Positions 10,230 through 19,200 of a stretch of 22,755 nt of DNA are shown one piece after another. The position numbers and the translations under genes are program-made. How positions within the stretch are numbered: position 1 is the first letter of the stretch; each line of letters begins with the position of its first letter. The notes beneath the pieces were generated by a model. That model was not told the DNA's origin. It was given only the letters and a program-made list of their open reading frames with translations, and searched no databases. The DNA comes from Phallusia fumigata (taxonomy: Eukaryota > Chordata > Ascidiacea > Phlebobranchia > Ascidiidae), in assembly GCA_008931825.1 (NCBI GenBank), contig QXVZ01033525.1, positions 1-22,755 on the forward strand, in the 5' to 3' direction.

Positions 10230-13200
10230 GTAAGCAACAATACCTGATAAAAATATTGCAATTGGTGTTTCATGTTTTTTAACCACCCAAGGCGGTGTCT
10301 TGCCATGGATAGTTGGGACACTGTCCTTTTCTTTGGCGGAAAGTTACTTTGGACATTTTCGCAATGTGAGGTTCTCCTAAAAATATCTATTTGTTGCGTT
10401 TTTGCATGATTGGTTGATATAGCTGCCTAGCAAGATATTTTGACAGGTGGCTGCATGCATGCAGGACTTCTGTTGTGTCAACAAGGGTTGTCGATTGAAA
10501 TAAATAGTCCGTTAGTAGACCTGCACAAGAGGAAACAAAATACCTTTTAAAAGTAGGCTACTTGTGAAAAACACTACACAAAGGCTCGTCATCGCATACT
10601 ATTCCCCTTAAAAAAATAGGAATAAACTGGGTTGCTATTTGATTTTGACGTTTTATAATAATAGAGACACGGTAAATCCCCTTTCTCCTAAAACCATTTC
10701 ACGACACAAATTTTGTTTGTCAAAGTTAAACTGCGCCAGTGCAAATGAGCGCGTTTGCATCCTGCGTAAAATGCGTGTACACCGAAATAAGTGTGCACCG
10801 AAATACGACGCACCAGCGGCGGCTCGCAAAAACGTTTCGCAAAAATGTCTCATACGCCTTTATCACGTTTCTGAACAAACGGTCTTTTATACCTGTTTTT
10901 TCCTTTTACACAATATTAAAACAAAAACTTCTGAAACAACACCCACACTAATTTTAGAACAACCATTGCGACGGACCGGACTATATTTTGTACCCTGGTG
11001 AACGTTCGCAGAATTACAATCGTTTGTCGTTATGACGACGGCACGCAACGTTTGTAACCATCACTCTGACGCTGTTATTTGGTTGCGACGTAATTTGATC
11101 AAGTAACAACATTTAAGTCTTTTAAAAAAGAATCAACACTACCAAATATTAACGATCTTGTTTCGAAGAACCCACAATCAATTTTAACAAACCACCTTTC
11201 GAGGTTGCTGGGTTTATGATGCAAACCAGGCGTTGCAAAAAATGACGATGCAGTAACATTGCGAATACAAACAAAAAAACATATTCACCACAAATCATTG
11301 TCATTTAAATGTTGTTTTAATGACGTGTTTTTCTATGCTGAAGGAAACTCATTTTTACTCTTTTTTTTCTTTTTTTGTCCTTACAAGTTTGTCCATAGAC
11401 ATTTGGAGTGAAATGTTTGACCAATTCAAATGAAACTTTTTCATGTGTAGATATGATCATGGTGATGTACTAGCTGTTTCGTTTAATGCCACATAGCGTA
11501 TAGCCTAGAGTTGATATTGTGCACAATTTATGTCTTGTGTACTAGCACAGCAATTTACTTGCCGGTTGCCAAGAGGAGACATGTACGCTATGTTGGGACG
11601 AAGTAAGCTGAACACATCACTATGTGTATGTTACCCGGCGGGGAATCCCCAAGGTGGATAGTTTTTGTTGTGATGTAGTCTACGGTTTGTTCGATATGGG
11701 CGGAACTTTACAGGTGGTACATTGGGTTAGAAGGTGAGTCACCCTTAGCTCTAACCTAAGCCCCCTTAAATGGACCGATAAGCTTTAAGGCGCGAGAGAG
11801 TGTCATAACATTACAGCGGCACAAATCCATAAAATTATAGGGGGACCTTTGACTATTGCGAGTAATTTCTCTGTAGATGACGTTACATCGATCGGCGAAA
11901 CGTTTTGACGTCACAATACAAATTTTTATGTTACAAAAACTGGGTTAATTGCCTTTTCGGCAGATTTGAAATGTTGTTAAAACGAGATTGCTTTAGGGTT
12001 GCATAACGACTTAAAAATGTGCTAAAATCATATTTTTTTGTGTATTGTAAAGAGACAACAATCAGCCTACATAGGCTAATATTGTTTTTTGTACTGAACC
12101 TCCAAAGTCCAAACATGTTTTGCTGAATTTTCTTAAAACAGCGACAAACCATTTAATACTTTATCATAATCTGAGTAGCAAGACAAACTGCTAAATGATT
12201 TTAATAAACCTGATGGGTGGTTGTGCCTAGTTTCGAAAACCCTGTTGGCATTTTACACGAGCTAACAGGAAACACTAAAAGTAATTTCAGCAAACTAAAC
12301 ACCTGCGGAAATACCTGAGTAAAAAGCGGCCTTTATTTCTGCGTATTTGACATTAAACCCTGATTTGATGCGATGACCATGACCAGCATATTCTCCATTT
12401 CAAAATATGTTTGAGGCTAATGTTGCGGGTATCATACCGTTTCTTCAAACACTCATATGGAAACAGTCAACAAATTCAAAATATAAAATCTGTACCAACT
12501 TTTGTGTCGTATTAGGTCATTGAATTTGTGTTGTTTATAATAGCCGTATCTCTTTCTTTAAAAACAAATAATTTAAAATGTTGGGGGGACATATGTATAT
12601 AGAAGTCCCCCCTAACGAAATAGTGGAGAAACACGTCCCCCGTATCCCCGGAATTCGTGCAATAGGGCGTAATACGTTTAAGATAACTTCGGTTGTTTGT
12701 GGAATTGCTAATTTATATGTGGTTGGTAATAAGACGAGACGACAAAACCATAAAAGACATATTTAAACCTCATTTAAACGCATGAAGTTTTTTAGCAATG
12801 AAAGCCTGCAACACAAAATTGTAACCAGAATAAATTTGGTTGCTACTCCCCCCCCAAAAAAAAACGTTATTGCTCAATCGACAACGTTCGTAGTTTACGT
12901 TGTTTTAATCGAAAAGTCATCAAACCCAAGATGTTTAAATTTTCAATTGGTTTGTCTCGTCTAAAACCTTTTTATATGTACTTCCCAGAAAATACCTAAA
13001 TGTTTTTTATTTTGGCGTTATTTTAACAGGCGTTTGTCAGATTGAAAAGTTACAACCCACCAATACGGCGTCTGTTCACGTCGAATTTTTGACGTATATA
13101 TTGCGGTTTTGGTGTTTGCTTAAATGCAGTCAATCAATCCGTAAAAAAGGAAAGGAGCCTGTTTTTACAATACGATCAAGGCCCTCAGAGGCGAAAACTG

Positions 13201-16200
13201 CAAAGTAAAAGACCATCCAAAAATAGCAGTCTATACAAATCTACAGGCTTCTTGAGGGTTCTTAAAGTAAAGATACAAACAAAGCACTTTCTATGTGTGA
13301 AACTAAAATTGCCAGTTGTTTTTTTACCGGAAGTACACGTAATAAACCCTAACTTCTTTAGCAAAAATGATCCTGTCCAATAATACACTATGCTGTGCGA
13401 TACTAGTTTGTACCAACTGATCAAAATGTGCTTCTGGAAATCGAAGTGTGAAAGTGAATATGTTATTGTTGATATCACTTATCTCTGTTTATTTTACAAT
13501 AACTTGCATTTTCTTTGGTTTTTTTATCCTCGGACATACATTAATTTTGAAACAGGGTAATGTATGATTCTCAACAAACAAATAAACCTCTTCTTGATTT
13601 GGCTTGCTAAATTTGCTTAGTTAATCAGTGGCATTGTTTTAGTTTCCACCAATTTCAAGCTTTTTTGTAGGTCATACTGTTTTACTCCTCTAACAAAAAA
13701 TTTATGTTTATATTATTTGTAATAAATTTCAGTGAAACAATTTAGGAAAATCATGAACTCTTCTATGTTAAATGAATTTCAGCAGATGACAGGTCGAGTC
13801 ATGGGTTTAATTGATGTTATTATCACAAACTCCTAATGAAAACAAACAAATTAATGTAAAACTTTAATGGCTCAGTGAGACTTTAGGGTTGGGTGGGTAA
13901 TTGATTTCAAACCACATGTGCATCTGAAATAGACTTACTATTTATCAAAATAACCCTAATTATATTTGCGATATCTGATTTTCTGCAAAACATGCTTGAC
14001 TTTCTGCATTTGGTTGACTTTAAACCAGGTATATGTGAATTTGAAACAGTTTTTAAAGCCAAAGTTTCAACAAACTAATGTTAATTATTGTTGGAGCAAA
14101 ATACTTTGTTGCTGATGCATGAGGAGTTGGGCAACAATGAAAAGACCATAGTCAAAAATTCCAAAACAGTACAGCAACATTTTTTGCTATTGATGTACAT
14201 TTTTCTCTACTTACAATACAGCACACAATATTGCCTTGGTGTACAAACACATGGTTGTGATGACACTTGTCTATTGATCAAAATTACTGAAGTTTGGATT
14301 TGAGCCTGTTGAACAACTGTTAGCTGCAAAGACCAATTGACTAAACATAAAGATTGGGAAGAGACCAGATTAAGCAAATGTATTATTGTGTATTTTATAT
14401 TTTTGTGTATTCTATATTTTTAGTGTTTGTAACTTACACTGCAACATCATCTAACGCTTGTGACACTTCACTTCTTTTAGTAAACCGATACAGTTTTTGT
14501 CTACCTTCTAAAAATACACAACGATACAAGTAGTTCATTAAAAAAAATTTTCTCAAACTAGTTTTCCACACTTGAAAACGTTCCTATAATTCCTGTAACA
14601 CACTGTAATAAATCAAAATTAGCCTATTGCATTCACTTGTGAATATGTTTTAAACACAAAAATGATTATTTGAAACAAAAAATTTAAATAGATGGGGTGG
14701 GTGTGACACATTCCAACAGAAAGAAAAAACCTATGCTGCTATAACTTGATATTCTAAGTGAAAAGAGAAATGTTTTGAAAATGGTAACATGTGATTATAA
14801 AGTCACATTATATGTAAGACTGCTGCACACTTACCCTTAGTACCCAGGGAATGACTTGTTACAAATTCAGGAAAGTATGCTCTTCCCAAGATTTTCATGA
14901 GAAAAAGGCTGCATAACTTTTTGACAGTAAATGGATTGAAAAGTTTCCATTTAAAACATTTGACTGACATTTTTAAACTATTGATTTTAATGTTTATTTC
15001 TTTAGCTTATCCTTGTGGTGATCCAGGGTTTGTGCGAAATAGCCAACGGATATTTCAGCGAAACAAACGGCTTGTTCAGTTTGTATGTAGTCCAAATTTT
15101 GAGGCATTTGGAAATACATTATTATCATGTATGCATGGAAAATGGAGAGGAACAAAGCCAGTTTGTACAGGTACGCATAGTTTGTGATAAAAAGCAACGT
15201 ATTGGCAAAATAAAATTTTTGTAAAATATTTATTGGGAAATGACCATTTGCTATTGATAAACTTCTGCTTATGATGCTAGTCAATATTTAACAGATTTTT
15301 AATCTAAATATGCTTCTATTGATTGCTATTGCTGTGCAAAATTTCCTACACAGAAAGCAGTGTTGGCTTGGTGGTAGGATGCAGGTCTACAACAAAGTTG
15401 TTTTAAATTTGACTTTTTTTTAATTTTCTGGGTGAAAAAATGTTTATGGAAAANTCTTGTTCAGTTTGTGTGTAGCCCAAATTTTGAGGCATTTGGAAAT
15501 ACATTATTATCATGTATGCATGGAAAATGGAGAGGAACAAAGCCAGTTTGTACAGGTACGCATAGTTTGTGATAAAAAGCAACGTATTGGCAAAATAAAA
15601 TTTTTGTAAAATATTTATTGGGAAATGACCATTTGCTATTGATAAACTTCTGCTTATGATGCTAGTCAATATTTAACAGATTTTTAATCTAAATATGCTT
15701 CTATTGATTGCTATTGCTGTGCAAAATTTCCTACACAGAAAGCAGTGTTGGCTTGGTGGTAGGATGCAGGTCTACAACAAAGTTGTTTTAAATTTGACTT
15801 TTTTTTAATTTTCTGGGTGAAAAAATGTTTATGGAAAACATTGTATTTTAAAAATAAAAATACCCCGGGCAGTTGGGGTCTGGGTGTCAGGTTCAGATTT
15901 AGCCAACATGCTTTGCCTTATACATTGGTATCAGAAACATGACGATTGATGCTCGTATCAATGAGTCTAGCACATTTCATCTTGATGCAAGTGTTGAATT
16001 CAGTGTTTAGCTGTGAAATTTGTTTTGTTTCAGCTCCTGGATGCCCAACGTTGGAAGTTCTGCATAATGGATTTAAAACAACTGAAGTCATTGGTGGAGT
16101 AGTGAGGTTCTTTTGTAATTCTGGATATCAGTTGCAAGGAAACCAAGTATTGTACTGTGATGGGATACGCTGGAATGCAACACGGCCCATTTGCATATGT

Positions 16201-19200
16201 AAGACTTGGTTAATTCACTGTAAATGAAGGGCTAGGGACAAAAACATTATGCTTACAAGCAATAATAAATTTAATGTCGTAGAAACCACAAAAAGTTGTA
16301 CACGCTAATATATTAAGGAACAACAGAGGTCTATTTTCCCTACAATACATTGTTTACCTTGAGTACCGAGTCTGTTTTGAAACTTGTAAAATGATGGAAA
16401 CTTGAAAAGGGGTGATATGCAACTTTTCTAGTAAGACCCCCCTGGCACTAAAACTTTCTTCTCAGTTAACCAAAGTAACATACAGCAACAAAACTAGGTT
16501 GGCAATATCTTATCCACAAAAATATTGCCTAATGATTTCGGTAATATATCCATGTAAATATTTTGGCCTGCACCAAAAAGTAAGGGGACACAGTGATTTT
16601 TTACCCTTCACAATCAAACATTTTGGCAAAAACCTGTGTCACTGTAAGTGATAAAATAAGGCTTGCACTAGACACACAGTTATTTATACATAAAGCATGG
16701 AACCATAAACATGAGTAGGTATGAAAACGAATGTGACATTAAAGATAGGTAGAGGGCAGGGACTATTTCATGATATTGCAAACACACTTTTTGGCCGTAG
16801 GGCAATGTGCGATTTACAAATAATTTTGCAGGCCACTTTGCAACATGGAATTTTATTTAAGATTTTATTACTAATTTGGTGCATCACTAGACGCCACCTG
16901 CTTTTCATTATGGGTCCCCTTCCTGATTTTTTTTAATTGTTTTCTTCACTGCAGTTTGTCCATGCACTTTTGGCATGAAATGTTTGATGGATTTCGGTGA
17001 AACTTTCAAAGTTTAGTTTAACGCGATAACCCCAGTGGTTACCCTGCTAGCCCCCTAAAAAGGGTCAAATTACTAACAATCTCAGAATTGAATAAATTTG
17101 GACAGTTTGTATAACAGCATGTTATTGTGGTGCAATATTTGATGTGTTTTACCCAATTACCCAGCAGTTACCCCACTAGCACCCTTAATTGGGTCAAATT
17201 ATTAAAAAATGTCTGAATTAGATGAATAGTGCATCCCTGTGGGGCCCATGTGGTCCTCAGGTGTGTAATTACAAAAAAGGAAGGTGACAGATGTCCATCT
17301 TGGGCACGCTGCAGCTACAATGTATTTACAAAGCTGTATGTGACGGGTGCATTGGTGGAACCAGCTGAAGGAGCCTAGATGATGTTACACTTGCAAACTC
17401 CTATTAAATTTTTCAATTAAACAAACTAATGTCAAATTTACAAGAAAAATTCCTATTGTTTCTTGGGTACCCACGTTTTTGACAGGTATGTAGAAAGAAC
17501 TGTGCCATAAAAGGCTGTAATTAGGATTTAATGTGAAATATAATAGTGAAGATATGTTGTTTTTAGAAAAATGGGCTTCTGGTTCTAAGCCCGCTGTGTT
17601 ATAACCAATATTTGGCCCTCAGACCCAAGAAAACAAGAGGTATGAACCAGCACATTCAATGCTGACTATGGGTCTCTGGTTTGTTTTATTTTTGTCCACG
17701 AAGGGTCATACGGTGCCCAAATGCTCACAATGAGTCCACCGACAAGCTACCTGCTTTATTGTGGTTTCGTTAGATCATTTTTATGGGCCCCCAAATTTGT
17801 AAATAATGTCAAAACATGCCATTATAATACATTGCTGTGTTTACTTCTAAAGCCCTCAAAAGTGACCTTCTAAGTTCATAAGGTTTATAGATTTATAAAA
17901 CTTATTCAAAATATCGGCTACTATTTTGACATGTGTATTGATTGGTGCATAATCCTCTACTTGTGTGGAGACCCATGTGTTTTTGCCAGCAGAAACAATC
18001 ATGCCATGAAAAAGATTAACTAACTATGGGACCCAATGTGACTTTTATTTGAGTCAACCCATGGGTTCACTTGGTTGGAGCAATGCCGCTTAATTATTTT
18101 GCTTAGGGAAACACAACAAACCATGAGGTTTAGAACTGACAACCTTGCGAGTGCAGTCATGGTAACCACTTGGCCTTCTTAGTGCTCTCACTAAATGTTT
18201 AAAAAATAGAACTTTCCCATCTGGTACGGTGTTGTGTGGTTACCTTGCTAGCCTCGAAAGAGTAATTGTTTTTCATGTATGCACACACCTATAATGAAAA
18301 GTTTCTTTGCATGTTGTGATACTTGAGCACAGATAAAGCTAATTTAATTGATCATGACTGCCTGTCTGAGTTGAAACAGATTGTGTTGTCAGTCAAAAAA
18401 AGTTCTGATTTTCCGAAATAGTGTCTATTGATTGCCATGTTCAGCAGTTACTCTGCTACACCCCAGAATTGGCAAAATTATTAAACAATGTTCAAAACAC
18501 ATGAAATTCGGACAGTTAGTGCAATAATTGTGGTGCAATAATATTGCCCGAAGAGTAACTCCTCTAGGTTTCAATTGTATTATTGTTAAGCGGATGTGAG
18601 AAGACCAATGAAAACTAGACATCCTTCTCAAGATCAGCTGATAAAAAAACTACTTTCTAACGAAGTATCAACACATGCATCTATTTATCCAACGATTAAG
18701 CCATTCAACAAATCAATTGTAGTTGGTACTCAAAGCAGATTTGTTTTACCTTTGTATGCAAATGTTGGAATGGAAACCACTTCTTCATCGAACAGTGTTA
18801 CCAATGTCAAAAATAAGCCCACACGACTTTTAAATGTAAGTATATTTGTATTTTGCAAGTGTTTTGAGGGCACATGGTAACCACAATGTACAGACCAACC
18901 CAGTTTATTTTCACCAGTTTACCAAAATTTTGCCAAGATGCAGACAAACCATCAAACCAACAATCATAAAATAAAAGCAGACAACTTTATTTTCACATTA
19001 TAATATCCATGCCCCGTTGAAATTGCCAATCAGTTCTTGCACCTGTTCCTGTAATTTCTGGAAAGCAATTTCACATGCATTAACATAATTAACCCTAATG
19101 AATATGTAACAGATTCCTATGAGCACATCTGGTAGAAACCCTAGAATGCTTTAGTTTAACTAAAGTCATTGTTGTGAGTGATTGCGCAGCATGCCTCTAG

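Larger units (their letters stand above)
10230..15005 (+). other. First intron of the sushi gene (about 4.8 kb)
   Basis: I scanned this for further phase-1 sushi exons and saw none. It holds a dispersed-repeat copy at about 11390-11460 (tccatagacatttgg... gaaatgtttgacc), an inverted repeat at 12583-12612, a tRNA-like SINE head at 13868-13913, and a short tandem pair of about 19 bp near 14385-14420. Several short open frames (10639-11001, 12578-12766) lack recognisable domains or splice context. A long first intron like this often contains regulatory DNA, but no specific site can be named. Confidence 0.55.
16199..18590 (+). other. Intron of the sushi gene, repeat-rich
   Basis: I looked for a transmembrane exon or a third sushi domain and found none compatible in phase. 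Bases about 16830-17260 are a copy of the dispersed repeat, with 127-130-bp internal units at about 17062 and 17192. Bases 18000-18180 look like a tRNA-derived SINE on the minus strand. Bases about 18421-18560 carry another single unit of the 127-bp repeat, ending just before the next exon. Confidence 0.55.

Noticed and set aside
10639..11001. 120-codon open frame in the first sushi-gene intron
   Set aside because: No recognisable domain, no flanking splice logic, and overlapping open frames in other frames; likely chance.
16832..16936. Hydrophobic segment (FKILLLIWCITRR) after a tttgcag acceptor, considered as a transmembrane exon
   Set aside because: It needs phase 0, while the preceding sushi exon ends in phase 1, where it hits a stop after nine codons. 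The sequence also belongs to the dispersed repeat seen again at 21890-22040.
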